Part shown: piece after piece, positions 43,754-56,302 of the stretch | How positions within the stretch are numbered: position 1 is the first letter of the stretch | Layout: every line of letters begins with the position of its first letter | Assembly: GCF_028583425.1 (NCBI RefSeq) | Contig: NC_072807.1 | Location: forward strand, 33,423,001-33,487,000 | Direction of reading: 5' to 3' | From: Eublepharis macularius | Taxonomy: Eukaryota; Chordata; Lepidosauria; Squamata; Eublepharidae | DNA length: 64,000 nucleotides | Made by a program: the position numbers and the translations under genes | The notes under the pieces: model-generated | The model's database searches: none | The model's input: only the letters and a program-made list of their open reading frames with translations | Told to the model about the DNA's origin: nothing

Positions 43754-43975
43754 AAATTTTCCAAGGGGAGACTAGAACTTTCCTGCCTCCCCTTTCCCAC
43801 TGCAGTCCCCTGATCCACACGAAGTGCTGCTTCTAGGAATATGGGACAGGGAAGAATCAGGAGGGGGGGGGTCCTGCAACATGAAGGTGGAAATTTAGCT
43901 TGGATCTAACATGATATCTGCTTTGTCAGTTAGTGGTAACTTTTGCCTGTTGGTAAATACCAGATTCTCTGATGT

Positions 43976-44190
43976 CTATTTATTTATTTATTGCATTTCT
44001 AGACCGCCCTCCCTGTCAGACGGGCTCAGGGCGGTGTAACAACATACAATTTGTAACATACAGTTTAAAAACAAGAAAAATATTATAAATAAACATTAAA
44101 ACACTGTTCCACATACAATAACATTTCTCGATTGGCAGAATAGGCAATAACATTTCTCGATTGGCAGAATAAATATTAAAACACAGCATT
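43976..44190 (-). mobile_element. L2/CR1-like LINE 3' end
   Basis: (TTTA)n at the left, then AGACCGCCCTCCCTGTCAGA and CGGGCTCAGGGCGGTGTAAC, the inverse of the LINE 3' UTR seen at 28060. A 40-bp direct repeat (CATTTCTCGATTGGCAGAAT) follows at 44123-44170. Confidence 0.55.
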
Positions 44191-44949
44191 TTAGGCACTC
44201 TCAGAAATAAAATCCAGAGGACTGGGATTTTCAGTAACTCGGAGAGATGTCTTTCTCCCTCTCCCCTCTCTCTCCCAGTCTCACCTGCGGCTCAGTGGTA
44301 GAGTATCTGCTTGGTGGACACAAGGTCCCAGGTTCGGTCCCTGTCATAGGAAAGACCCGAACTTAGGATCCTGGAACGCCGGTGCCCGTCTGAACAGCAG
44401 GATTTGAGTCCAGTGGCACCTTTGAGACCAACAAGACTTCCAGGGTGGAAGCTTAGGAGAGTCAGGGCTCCTTGCTTCAGATAGATGTCGGTCTGAGTAG
44501 ACAATACTGACCTTAGCGCAATCCTATGCAGAGTTTAAACACTTCTTAGGATTGCCCTACAAGGGTCTGACACAGAATTCTACCACCCCATTAGCACATA
44601 AGACCAACTAGATTTCCAGATACGGCTCTAAGGAGCCACTGGACCCGAATCTTGCTCTTCTGCTGCAGACCAACAGGGCTACCCATCTGAAAGTACCACC
44701 CCACTGGGGTTGAAACAGGCTCAGATCCACGGTGCGAACGGGGCACAGTTTGGATGGAAAAGCCCCCCGTGCCTTTGCTGCCTTTTTACCCCAGAACCCC
44801 TCTGCACCATCCAGGAAGATCGGAACCCCGTTTACAGCAAGGACCCCTCGCTTTGAGCCCTCCGGGGAATAAATCCGGATTTGCCTGGGCTCTGGAAAGG
44901 GGGAGAGAGCCCGCAGCCAAAAGAGCCACTTCGCTTTTGGTTACCCTTC

Positions 44950-45125
44950 TGCCACGTGACCCGAGGAGGCCGGGCCAATCAGGATCCAAGGAGGTGCATA
45001 TAAAGCTGGCAGAAGTCACCGGCAAAAGAACACGCCGGGAGGAGAGGAGCGCTGCTCGGCTTTGCCATCCCGGGGAAAACTTGGTGGCAGCGACGCAGTT
45101 TGCAAAGGAGCGCAGCGCACCGCAG
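44950..45125 (+). promoter_or_regulatory. Promoter and non-coding exon 1 of CYP1A gene D
   Basis: A CCAAT box at 44975-44979 and TATAAA at 44999-45004 place the start site near 45030. Exon 1 ends CGCACCGCAG at 45125 with a GTAACC donor. An E-box CACGTG is at 44953-44958. The proximal 300 bp upstream lacks a full XRE; only CACGC cores occur, within exon 1 (45030) and intron 1 (45192, 45244). A non-coding exon 1 and an approximately 2.3-kb intron 1 agree with the vertebrate CYP1A layout. Confidence 0.8.
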
Positions 45126-46696
45126 GTAACCGGGCTTTCTGCAAACTTTGCAACGCAGGATCAGCTGGCTTGCACGTGTGCATGCGGATGCACGCGTCTC
45201 CTGGTGGGAGAAGTATCTTAGGTGGGGTGTGTGTGCTGATTTCCACGCATTCGATGAGCTCCAGCACGAACCGAACCGGTGTCACTTGGCTGAAATGCTG
45301 CTTTGAATTCCTAAACAGAATCCAGGTTTCATTTGGGGGGGGGTCCCCGTTAAGAGGGGAATGCCGTGCATCTCTGAGCATGTGCAGAGATCCTTTTCTT
45401 TCACCGACAGATCGCTTTGTAGCCCACCTGACCACCCCCATCCCGCAAATTCAGCCTCACTCTGTTCCTAGTTCCAGAGATGCTGTCCAGATGTGTTTGC
45501 ACACATGTGCCACTGTCCATGTAACCAACGTTCTCGGGACACTGCATTTCACCACCACTCAGAGTCTATGGAGTTGCAAGGGAAATGCAGTCCTGCCACC
45601 CTCACCAGCAATTAATGCAGCAATGAATGTTGCACGGTTTGCTGCTATGCTTGTCCCATAAGGGCCTACTGGCTAGTGTCTGTGACATCGCTGAAGTAAA
45701 CACCCCTAGTGCCTTTCCCTCTGCCACTTGAAAACCGACAAATGCACAGTTTGCGGTTGCTGTTCCTCTCTACGTTTCTGATATATAATGCTCAAACAGC
45801 AACAGGCAATTTTGTTAATAAAAAAACTGCATCAAGATTCTGTCTGTGTAACGGCTTTGCAACTGCCCATGTGTGTTTGGGGACCTTAGTTTTTAAAAAA
45901 CACAGAATACAGAGCACTTCTGTTGTTCTGTCTCACCATGGGAATGTATATGAACTGGCAACATAGCTGGGGAAGATGGCGATTACTCAAGAGAATAGAT
46001 CCAGAGGAGTTAGCTGTGTTAGTCTGTAGTAGCAAAATCGAAGAGTCCAGTAGCACCTTTAAGACTAACCAACTTTACTGTAGCATAAGCTTTTGAGAGA
46101 GACATGTCTCTTTGTCAGGTGCCTACATGCATCTGATGAAGAGAGCAGTGGTTCTCAAAAGCTTATGCTACAGTAAAGTTAATTAGTCTTAAAGGTGCTA
46201 CTGGACTCTTTTTGACTCAAGAGAATTACAGCACAATCTTAAATCAAGTTATAGCTGTCTAAGCCCACTGGAAGTGAATAGGTTTAGAAGGCTGAGCCTC
46301 TGTTTCATTTGTATCTTGAGAGTTCCTACAAGCCAAGTATGTACTGTGTTCCGCACAGAATGTGGAAAATTGTGCATTCCTAATGTATCAATTCCGCTTT
46401 GGAACTTCTTTTGAATTTTTTTTTAAGGGATGGGAGCTCAGGTGGGTCACAAAGAATTTGGGAGTGCCAAAATCCAAGGGGAAATCTTTTGGATGAAGAG
46501 AATTTAGGCAGCAGTTCTAGTCGGCCTCTCCATCTCCAAGGTGGATCAGGTTTAGCCCTGTTAAACATGCCAAGATGGGATGCGGGATTCTGTGTTTCTG
46601 TTCCTCGGCAACGAGCAGCAGCCGCAAGTTTGCTGGCACTTTCTAATGAAATGCGTACCAGTTCTCAGAGCTCTCCACTTGAGAGCAATCAGTAAG

Positions 46697-46958
46697 GAGA
46701 GCCCGTTTGGTGTAGTGGATAAGAGCAGTAGGACTCTAATCTGGAGAAACAGGTTTAATTCCTCATTCCTCCACTTAAAGCCAGCTGGGTGACCTTGGGT
46801 CAGTCACAGCTTCTCAGCGCTCTCTCAGCCCCACCCACCTCACAGGGTGTTTGTTGTTGTGGGGATAATGATAACATACTTTGTAAACTGCTCTGAGTGG
46901 GTGTTAAGTGGTCCTGAAGGGTGGTATATAAATCAAATGTTGTTATTATAATATTATT
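46697..46958 (+). repeat. tRNA-derived SINE (Sauria-like)
   Basis: GAGAGCCCGTTTGGTGTAGT (A box), CAGGTTTAATTCCTC (B box), GCTGGGTGACCTTGGGTCAG body, and GGTGGTATATAAATCAAATG tail with (TTA)n. Its tail is the target of the MITE that begins at 46967. Confidence 0.7.
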
Positions 46959-46966
46959 AACTGAAG

Positions 46967-47291
46967 CAGGGCTTTTTTTCTGGGAAAAAAGGTGGTGGAA
47001 CTCAGTGGTGGAACTCAGGACTGCACAATTACGTCGCTTTGGGTCAGCTGGAACAAGGGGGGAGTTTTTTAAAGTTTAAATTGCCCTCGGTGAAAATGGT
47101 CACATGGCCGGTGGCCCCACCCCCTGATCTCCAGGCAGAGGGGAGTTTAGATTGCCCTCCGCACTAGGCGCAGAGAGCAATCTAAACTCCCCTCTGTCTG
47201 GAGATCAGGGGGCGGGGCCACCGGCCATGTGACCATTTTCAAGAGGTACCAGAACTCCGTTCCACTGCATTTCAGCTGAAAAAAAGTCCTG
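46967..47291. mobile_element. hAT-type MITE in intron 1 of gene D, next to the exon 2 acceptor
   Basis: CAGGGCTTTTTTTCTGGG to GCTGAAAAAAAGTCCTG. Perfect duplication AACTGAAG at 46959-46966 and 47292-47299. Confidence 0.82.
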
Positions 47292-47407
47292 AACTGAAGT
47301 AAATAAAGATTGCACACAAAACTCTGGATAATGACCCAACTTGTTGCTCACAATATTTCCCTCTCATCTTTTCCTTTTCTTGCATTAAGATACCCATATT
47401 TAGCAAG

Positions 47408-50400
47408 ATGAAAGTTGCCCTAATGGAAAACCAAGATTTCCTGTCGGTGACAGAACTCCTAATTGCTTGCATTGTTTCCTGTCTGGTTCTGGTGATCATA
47501 AAATCCTTCAATAAGAGCATCCCGCAGGGGCTGAAGAGGGTCCCAGGACCAAAGGGCTATCCTTTGATTGGCAACGTACTAGACCTGGGGAAGAACCCCC
47601 ACCTGGCCTTGGCTAAGATGAGCCAGAAATACGGGGATGTGATGCAGATCCATCTTGGCACAAGACCCGTGATAGTGCTGAGTGGGTTGGACACTATCCG
47701 GCAAGCGCTGGTGAAACAAGGAGGAGACTTCATGGGACGTCCTGATCTCTACAGCTTCCGGTACATCAGTGACGGCCAGAGCATAACCTTTGGTCACGAT
47801 TCTGGAGAGGTTTGGCGGACCAGTCACAAGCTGGCCCAGAACGCCCTGAAGATCTTCTCCGCTTCCCCCAGCCCGGTCTCCTCTTCTTGTCTGCTGGAGG
47901 AGCATGTCTCCAATGAAGCCGATTACCTGATCATGAAATTCCAAGAGCGGATGAAGGAGGAGAAGAGTTTCGATCCTTACCGCTATCTGGTGGTCTCGGT
48001 AGCCAACGTCATCTGCGCCATGTGCTTCGGGAAGCGCTACAGCCACGACGACCAGGAGCTTCTCAGCATAGTCAATCTGAGCAATGATTTTGGGGAGGCA
48101 GCTGCCTCGGGAAACCCAGCAGATTTCATCCCAATCCTTCAGTATCTTCCCAACCGCACCATGAAGGTCTTCAAAGATCTCAATATGCAGTTCAGTGCAT
48201 TTATACGGAAGATTGTCAAGGATCACTACATAAGCTTCGACAAGGTAAACATGGAACATCGATTCCAAGCGGTACTTCAGTTTCGGCATTACTATATGAA
48301 TCTTCTCTCTGTTAGATTCTAATTGTATTCTAAAGGGCTGGTGGTCTCCTTTCCCAAGGCAGCTCCGGTCTAAATTATTATTATGTTTATTTATAGTTTG
48401 CCTTTTTCACTGAATTCCAAGGCGGATTACATAGTGCAAGTGAATACAATATAACGAACAACTAGGACATTTTGATAATTAGGTCAACACGGCAAAACTA
48501 CAATATGATCAGCTGTTGGGACATTCAATGAAAAACAGAATACAATAGGGTACTGTAGCCGCAGATCTGAAAACCAGCATAAAGCCAAAACACATATGCT
48601 GATTCCGCACATGTTGGATAATGCACTTTCAATGCACTATCAATCGTTTGAGGTGGATTTTTTGTTCCGCACACAAAAAAATCTGTTCCAAATGATCTAT
48701 AAAGAGGATTGGAAGTGCATTATCCAATGTGTGCGGAATGGCATAGATGAATTAAAGCATAATTAATCTGACATCTTTAGCAATGTGGAAATACCCAGTA
48801 GGAGTATTTCTATATCAGCAGCTAGTACTCAATAGCCTAGTATACAGTATCTTTTTAAGCTATGACTCAGACCTATAATTTGGATAGAAAACTGTCCTGA
48901 ATAATTCAGTCTTGCATAGTTCGCAGAAAGCCAGAAGAAGGCTTGTGTCGGTCACTGAAATGAGATGCTGGAAGATCTGATTATGGATCTTCCAGCATTT
49001 TGTCTGTTTATAGAACAAGTTGCAAGGTGACTTCAGAGGTCATCTAGCCCAACTGCTTTGCTCAGTGTAGGAAACCCCAAACTAAAGGAGCTTCCTCAAC
49101 TAAGGGCGATCCATCCCGTGCTTGAAAATTCTCTCTAAAGGAGAGGTTCTCCACTTTCAACTTGGTTCCTTTGTCAAACTGCTCTTAACTGCTAGCAAAT
49201 TTTGTGTCGATGTATAGTATAGAAACAAATGCTCCAATCTTCAGTGCCTTAAACTACTGTCTCCTTCTGGTCCCGTGCATTTCAGGAAAACATCCGAGAC
49301 ATCACAGACTCCCTGATCGACCACTGCCAAGATAAAGTAGACGAGAACGCAAACATTCAGTTCTCAGATCAAAAGATTGTCAATATTGTCGGGGATCTCT
49401 TCGGTGCAGGTAAGAACCTGAAAAAAAAATCAAAAGACTGCCCCCCCATGCTCCCTCTACGATAATTGCTGCCTTCAGCAGCTTCTAGAGATAATTGACC
49501 AGTTACAGCTGCTGCTTGTATGATATATGATATGATGGTTCCCCCCAAAGGACAGAACATACCGGCAATATATTGTCACTTCAGATCTGTTCTTCGCAGG
49601 AATGCCTTGCTTTTCTCTTTTCCTACATAAAGCTTTTTGCTATCCTGATAGTTCAAAACAGTGCTTTTTTTAAAGCAGGAATGCAGTGGAATGGAGTTCC
49701 AGCACCTCTCATGACTGGTGGCCCCACCCCCCTGATCTCCAGACAGAGAGATTTGTAAGGGGGCCTTTTTGTAAAGGGGCCCATGTGTTTTTCACTGATT
49801 TTCCTCTTGAGAGTTCCACCACCTCTTTTTCCAGAAAAAAAGCCCTCGTTCAAAATGTGCCAAATCATCCCACCGCTGACATTTTGTGAAGCATATGGAA
49901 ATGCTGGATTTGCTTTCCTTGGCAACTTGCCAAAGAATCCTTCCTCCAAAACATGGAAAATGGTTCCCCCCCTTAGACTTCCGCTGCTCATTAATGGTCC
50001 CAGATCTCTAGCTCTTGAAGTTTTTGTTCTCTAGATCAGGAGTCCCCAACCCCCCGGTCCATGGACCGGTACCAGTCCGTGGCCTGTTAGCAACTGGGTC
50101 ACACAGGAGGTGAGTGGTGGGTGAGCGCAGAGTCAGTTCCAGGGAGCAGGCGAGGTAGGTGGTCACCTATCACCCCCCCCCCTGATGGGACCATCTAGCA
50201 TGAAAATAAGCTCAGGGCTCCCACTGATTCTGCATTGTGATGAGCTGTATAATTATTTCATTATATACTATACCGTAATAATAGAAATAAAGTGCACAAT
50301 TGTATCATTTCAAAACCATCCCCTCTCTGGTCCCTGGAAAAATTGTCTTCCACGAAACCAGTTCCTGGTGCCCAAAAGGTTGGGGACCGCTGCTCTAGAT

Positions 50401-53400
50401 TAAAGTAGTAAACGAGGCTTGCTGTGAATTCAAAAAAAGAGAATAGGTGTTAATGTTTACCCTTTTGCCTGTCTTGATGTTCATTTTTTGTTCCCATCTA
50501 GGTTTTGATACAGTGACGACAGCTCTGTCGTGGTCCCTTATGTATCTGGTGACCTATCCGGAAATCCAGAAGAAGATACAGGAGGAGATAGGTAAACTCA
50601 GAAGTTGAAACCCAGCCATTGGAAGGATGCTTAATCTACATAACATACGGGAGACCCAGCAATGTGTAGTGGTTAGAGTGTGTTGGATTAGGATCTGGGA
50701 GATTCTGGGTTCAAGTCTCTACTCTGCCATGAAACCTTGTTGGGTGGCATTGGGCCAGTTATATACACTCAGACTAACCTACCTTTCTGGGTAGTTGTGA
50801 AGATAAAATGGAGAAGAAAATGATGTAAGCTCCTTTGGGTCCCCATTGGGGTAAAAAGTGGGGAATAAATACAGTAAATACAATAAACAAACACACATTC
50901 AAGCTGAAATCCTAACGCCAATTTCCTGGGAGTAAGCACCATTGAATAATATGGGACTAACTTTTTCAGTAGACCTCTTAAAGATTGCTCCTTCAATCTC
51001 TTTTCTCTCTCCTGTCCTGCAGACCAAACAATTGGCAGAGAACGGACGCCCCGGCTATCTGACCGTTCCAAGTTGCCTTACACAGAAGCCTTTCTGCTGG
51101 AGATGTTCAGACATTCCTCTTTCCTACCCTTCACAATTCCTCATTGGTAAGGGTTCTACAAGAATGGACTGGTGTACGATAACCAGGTTTGCCAACAACC
51201 TGGAGAAAAATATGTCCTGTCCCTTTAAGAGCAGCTAACTGCCATGTTATGACCACCATTGTCATGAAATGCTTTGGTCCCACCTATTAAGCTTGTATTA
51301 AAGGGACAGGACATTTTTTCCTCAAGGTTGGCGGCAATCCTAAATTGACACTTTAGACTTCATGGTCTTGAAACAGGGCTAGGCACTGTGGTAGTCTGAT
51401 GGCTGAGAAGCAGAGCATCTGCTTTGCATGCAGAAAGTCCTGGGTTCAATTTCTGGCATCTCCCGTTTAAAGTACTGGGGGGGGGGGTAAATCAGAGGTC
51501 CCCAACCTTTTTGCATCTGTGGGCACATTTCGAATTCTGATACAGCGTGGTGGGTGCAGCAACAAAATGGCTGCCACAAAATGGCTGCTGCAGGAGGCGG
51601 AGCCAGCCACAAAATGGCTGCAGCAGCTTACCTTCAGTCACTCAGTGAAGATCCTTGTGCTATGGAAACAGCTTCTGCCAAAGCAATGTTTTTAAAATTC
51701 TGCACAGCCAATCAAATCTCCAACAGCCATTCAGAAGCCACGCTTTGCAAAAACCCCACCTGGACTCACCCACTTTCTGAAAACACTGGTCAGGCACCAG
51801 GAAAAGTGTTATTAGGCACAATTGTGCCAACGGGCACCACGTTGGGGACCCCCGGCGTAGATGATGTGAAAGGCTTCTACCTGAGACCTTGTAGAGCTGT
51901 TGCCAGTCTGAGTAGAATATAGTGACCTTGATGGACCAAGGGTCTGATTCATTATAAGGTAGCTTCATGTGTACTGCCCACCTGAAATTGGCCCTAGGTT
52001 AAGCATAAAGAAGTAGGATTAAAATTCTAGGTCTCCCTTAGGTAGTTCATGTAGACCAAATTTTGCAGTAGTATTTATTGAAGAAACTGATGGTGCAATC
52101 CTAAGAACACTTTCCTGGGAGTAAGCTCCCCTAAGTAGATCTGAAAAGGGTTCTGAGTAGACCTGCTGAGGATCATGTTCTGAAAATCCCAAGGTGGTTT
52201 ATTGCGTGCAACATTTTTGACTTTCTCTGAGATTTCTCTTCAAAACACCCCTGAACAATTTAACTAGAAATAAATCTCTTCAGAGGGATTTTCTTCCGGG
52301 TAAGTGAGTTCAGATGGCAAGCATTTTCTGTTTAGCTCATGTTATTCTATAAAAGAGCTTGATGCTTGCAGTGACTTAGCTTTGTGTAAATCGTGGCATT
52401 CGTTTTTCCTTGTAGCACCACTCGGGAAACATCTCTGAATGGCTTCTACATCCCTAAAGATGTCTGCGTGTTTGTTAACCAATGGCAAGTCAACCACGAT
52501 CCGTAAGTATCTCCGGAACCCTCTTCAAAACTCCACTGAAATAATCTTGGCCGGCATTTCTAGGCTGCAGCCACCTATAGGTCTGACCTCCGTGGGAATA
52601 GTAATACTAGAACTTGGAGGCATCCAATGAAGTTGTTGGGGAAATACACTCAAGACCAGGGGTCATTCCATAGAAAAAGAGCTGGAGGAACTTATTAGCA
52701 TAACTAATTAGCACAACTCATTAGCATATGCCACACCCCTTGACATTGCCAGAAGTGTCATTGACATAACTGATTTGCATATGCCACACCCCCTGACATC
52801 ACCTATCCTGGCTGTTTTGGACCCAATCCTGGCCATTCCGGGCCAAAATTGGGACCAAAATGGCAAAAGGGCTGAAAATGGCCGAAAGCGGCCCAAAATG
52901 GTCAGGATTGGGATGCAGCTGGGTGGGAGAGTGATCCACCACCCATCAGAGGCCATATCTGGGCCGTTTCAGCCCCAATCCAGGCCGAAATGGGCCCAAA
53001 ATGGCCAAGAGTCAGGTGGGCGGGGCCACCTGACGTGACCTCTTTGGGGAACTGCCGGAACTGTGTTCCTGCTCATTCCCCCTCAAAATGAGCCCTGCTC
53101 AAGACAGAGAAAAGGAAATACTTCTTTATCCAATGAGTAACTTTAGAGTCTCTATAGACGAGACATCTTACACGAGGACGCTCGAGTGAAGAGAGATGCA
53201 ATGTTAGCTGAGAAACATAGGAGATTGAGCAGAAGGCTTCGTCACTTTCACCTCTCTACAGAGTTGAGAGATGGCTCCTGGTAGGGTTTGTTAATTTCCC
53301 CTTCCTCCTTCTCTTCCCAGTTGGGGAGGCAAAGAAGAAATAAGCTCTCTCCCAGCTCTTTGTAGAGAGGTGAAAGTGACTCAGTGCTCAGACTCCGTAC

Positions 53401-54926
53401 ATTTCCCGGCTAACATTGTGTCCCTCTTCAATCAAGCATCCTCCTGTAAGATGTCTCATCTGTAGAGACCATCAGTTGTGGAATTTGCTGTCAGTAGAGG
53501 TAGCGATGGCCACGAGCGTAGGCTTTAAAGGTGAGTGAGAGCGGGACCACAAGTGATGCCTGACACAGGTTGGACACTAGTCAGCTTCCCTCAAATTTTG
53601 ATGGGAAATGTAGGCATCCTGGTCTTGCAGCTTGGCTCTCCGACTGCTGTCCAATGGACTTTTCAACTGTCACTTGTCCAACATTCCGCCAAGCTGCCTA
53701 CATTTCCCGCCAAAACTTGAGGGAAGCTGGCAAGTGTCCAACCTGTGTCAGGCGTCACTTGTGGTCCCGCTCTGAGGCAGATTTCTGGATGAGAGGTCCA
53801 TGGCTACTAGCCATGGTGGCCAAAGGGAGCCCCCATATACAGAGACAGAAAATCTCTGAACACCAATGCCGGAAAGCAACATCAGGGGAAGGCCTCTGTC
53901 TTTATGCCCTGTCTCTTTGGGACTCAAGGGCAATTGGTTGGTCCCCTTGCAAAACAGGAGATTGGATTTAATGGACAACTAGTCTGACCTAACAGGCTCT
54001 GCTTACGTTCTAATATTCTCCTCTTCCTCCCTGGATTTTCAGATTTTGTTTAACAAAACAAGTCCGTAGCTATAAAGACAAAATACCTGGTTAGCGAGAG
54101 AGCTTGTTCCGTCCTTTTGTTGTTTTAGCAAGTGACTGCTAAGACACTTGAGTAACTGACAAACATTCAGCCCCCTCTAAGTTTCACAGCAATGTTATTC
54201 ATCGTATTTGTATATTTATCTTCTCTCAACTTGCTGTATTTTTTGACCCTGGGCTTTCATAGATCAACTTACCTCTTACATAAGGTTGGTCCAGTTCAGT
54301 TAATTGGGCAACCAGAAAGCTTTTAACCACCTAGAACATAACAATTTGTGCGATATAAAACAATGAAACATGATATTTATCTCCCCCCCCCCCTTGGCAG
54401 GCCACTGCAGAAGTCTTCCTGAGATTCTGGATTTGTACGGCAAATCGGGCCGCTTTGAACATATTAAACATAATGATCAAAGTCAAATGTGGATCTTATC
54501 CGTATCGGCACTCCCCCTGACCTGCATTCACTTGCCAAGTTTTCCTTGGCAAGTCATAAACATGCCAGCACAATGGCAAACTAGGCATAGTCTTATAAAA
54601 TGGCAAACTAGAGAGTCTGCTTTGGTTTGTTTTTTAGGAAACTTTGGAAGGACCCTTCTACGTTCCAGCCAGGACGTTTTCTTGCTGCTGATGGGGCTGG
54701 AATAAATCGAGTGGAGAGCGAGAAGGTGCTGACTTTTGGTCTGGGGAAGAGAAGATGCATTGGCGAATCCGTTGGCAAAGGGGAAGTCTTCCTTTTCTTG
54801 ACCACTCTCCTCCAGAAACTAGAATTCAGCGTGTGCCGTGGACAACTGGTGGATATCACCCCTCAGTATGGACTCACAATGAAACACAAGAGGTGTGAGC
54901 ACTTCCAGATCAAGCAGCGTTTTTAA
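47408..54926 (+). CDS. CYP1A: Cytochrome P450 1A, open reading frame intact (gene D, CYP1A1/CYP1A4-side copy)
   Basis: Six coding exons: 47408-48244, 49286-49409, 50502-50591, 51023-51146, 52416-52502 and 54638-54926 (837, 124, 90, 124, 87 and 289 nt). All are in frame with AG/GT sites: 516 residues plus a stop. Two candidate starts are ATG at 47408 and at 47423 (MENQDFL); the second aligns better with other CYP1A N-termini. Motifs: membrane anchor (about 18-35), [10 protein letters not shown] hinge, I-helix [19 protein letters not shown]-helix EMFRHSSF, haem loop [11 protein letters not shown]. Oddities: the C-helix WxxxR motif reads WRTSH (His140 for Arg, one CpG transition from CGC), and the helix after the haem loop reads SVGKGEVF where relatives have a Trp before Glu. 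Same direction as EDC3 and directly upstream of it, the CYP1A1 position in mammals. Regulation by AhR is inferred from upstream XREs. Confidence 0.95.
48600..48741. mobile_element. Palindromic MITE (GATTCCGCACATGTTGGATA ends)
   Basis: GATTCCGCACATGTTGGATA and its inverse TATCCAATGTGTGCGGAAT enclose a second inverted pair (TTCCGCACACAAAAAAATC region). It lies in intron 2 of gene D and is non-coding. Confidence 0.55.
49659..49847. mobile_element. hAT-type MITE, short form, in intron 3 of gene D
   Basis: CAGTGCTTTTTTTAAAGC to CCAGAAAAAAAGCCCTC. Perfect duplication GTTCAAAA at 49651-49658 and 49848-49855. Confidence 0.75.
50037..50392. mobile_element. hAT-Charlie-like element in intron 3 of gene D
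   Basis: CAGGAGTCCCCAACCCCC and the inverse GGTTGGGGACCGCTG, with the familiar CCATGGACCGGTACCAGTCC and TTCCACGAAACCAGTTCCTG parts. Perfect duplication CTCTAGAT at 50029-50036 and 50393-50400. 356 bp, non-autonomous. Confidence 0.75.
51380..51975 (+). repeat. tRNA-derived SINE split by a hAT element
   Basis: Head at 51395-51470 (AGCAGAGCATCTGCTTTGCA, B box GGGTTCAATTTC). Tail at 51863-51975 (GATGTGAAAGGCTTCTACCT, GATGGACCAAGGGTCTGATT). The element at 51493-51854 sits between them. Intron 5 of gene D. Confidence 0.65.
51493..51854. mobile_element. hAT-type element nested in a SINE
   Basis: CAGAGGTCCCCAACCTTTTTG and the inverse ACGTTGGGGACCCCCG, internal repeats of ACAAAATGGCTGC. Flanking octamers GGGTAAAT/GCGTAGAT match at 6 of 8. 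Confidence 0.65.
52657..53097. mobile_element. hAT-type MITE (CAGGGCTCATTT family) in intron 6 of gene D
   Basis: CAGGGGTCATTCCATAG to CCCTCAAAATGAGCCCTG. Perfect duplication CTCAAGAC at 52649-52656 and 53098-53105. Contains GCATATGCCACACCCC twice. Confidence 0.75.
53151..53468. mobile_element. Palindromic MITE related to 26224-26573
   Basis: GTCTCTATAGACGAGACATC and the inverse GATGTCTCATCTGTAGAGAC, with GCTCGAGTGAAGAGAGATGC and its inverse inside. Confidence 0.5.
53539..53772. mobile_element. Palindromic MITE, Harbinger-like (TGA target duplication)
   Basis: GAGCGGGACCACAAGTGATG and the inverse CACTTGTGGTCCCGCTC, with TGA at 53536-53538 and 53773-53775. The inner sequence is shared with 2819-3019 and 40162-40398. 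Confidence 0.6.
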
Positions 54927-56295
54927 ACAACAAGATCGGGAGTGAACTGAAATAGAGGCTTAGGAATAATTTCTTACGGTCTGTCACCTTATTTTAAGTT
55001 TTGCCTGGGGAGTGGGACGGTCTCCCAGGCTGAAACTGTGGGTTGATGCTACGATAAATGCAGACGTCACATCTTTCTTCAGTAAAGAAGGGTTAGGTTA
55101 TCCGCAACTTCTGGATAGAGGTGGCATTGAAAGACTTATGCTTCAAAGACTCAAAAGCAAACTCTTCGCTCAAAACAATGTTCATTGTGTAGTGTTCCTG
55201 ATTAGTTGAGATCACATCATAACAAGGGTAAATCTTAAGACTGACGAGCATTTCCAGCAGATGAGGAACACCATGCTTGCTGCAAAAAGCACAAAAATGT
55301 TAAGACAGTTGATATGTGGCCATCAAACATGATTTGTTGAAGGTCTAGTGAAAGGTTAGACCACAGCACAATTTTTAATGCCTTGGTTTTAAATAACATT
55401 GCAAGGGTTATACTTGTGGTGTAATAGTAAGAGCAGCGGGGTAGAACAAAGATTCAAGATCAACTCGTCACTAAGCTCTCATCTTGGGCTGGGAGAGAGA
55501 AATCTTGGGCCAAGCCTACCTCCTAGGGTGGTTGTGAAGATAAAATGGAAGAATGGGGTTGCAACTCTTTCCCCCCCCCCCACCCTTAAAGAATCCCCAG
55601 ACTCTAAAGAAGCAAAAGCTATTTGCATTCCGAAATGATGTAGCGGGTGCTCTTCTGTTTTAAAAGCTATCAGAATGCCTTTCATTCTCAAAGGCTTGCT
55701 CATCTTCCGTTCATTTCCACAGGGTTTCCTCAGGAAGTTTTTGGCTGATTGTTCTTGAAATCTTGACATCTAAATGTCTGTACTAAGTTGATGGACCTCT
55801 TAACAGTAGTGGATTCTTGCCAGACTGGGAGTAGATTAAAGTTCTCATGTGTAGATTTTACATAGCTTGATGTGGAACTTTTTGAATGGGACATATCTGG
55901 GGATTCTCCTCTTTGTTTTTTGTATACCAAATACCAAGTCTTTAAGAAAGCAATAGTTTGACCAGAACAATGTTGTATGAACTTATGGAGTATCATGTGC
56001 AGGCTAATGTCAAAGATCTGTTAGGGAAGAGGGTGGGGTGCTAAAGAGAAATCAGGCTTCCTCAAGGACAAGGAAAGTTCTTGGAGGTGGAGAGATACTG
56101 AAGAACTAGGAGCCGGACCAAAAGAACCAGCCAGATAGGGAACTGGGAAAAATATACAAGAATAGGAAGCAACGACCACAAGGACGGAGTTAATTCACTG
56201 ATTAAATGAAAGATGGAAAGAGATTTGGAAGTCATAGATGGCCGTTGTCAGCAGGAGCCAATTAATAGAGTGAAGAGGGGCAGGAAGCAGCTAAG
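54927..56295 (+). other. 3' UTR and downstream flank of gene D
   Basis: Unique-looking sequence with a SINE-like stretch at 55410-55560. No further exon. I saw no canonical AATAAA in the first kilobase, so the poly(A) site is unplaced. Confidence 0.5.
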
Positions 56296-56302
56296 AAAAC
56301 AG

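Larger units (their letters stand above)
45126..47396 (+). other. Intron 1 of gene D
   Basis: Non-coding. Holds a foldback repeat copy (46007-46218), a SINE (46697-46958) and a hAT MITE (46967-47291) ending about 115 bp before the start codon. Acceptor candidates are GCATTAAG and CATATTTAG just before the ATG. Confidence 0.65.
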
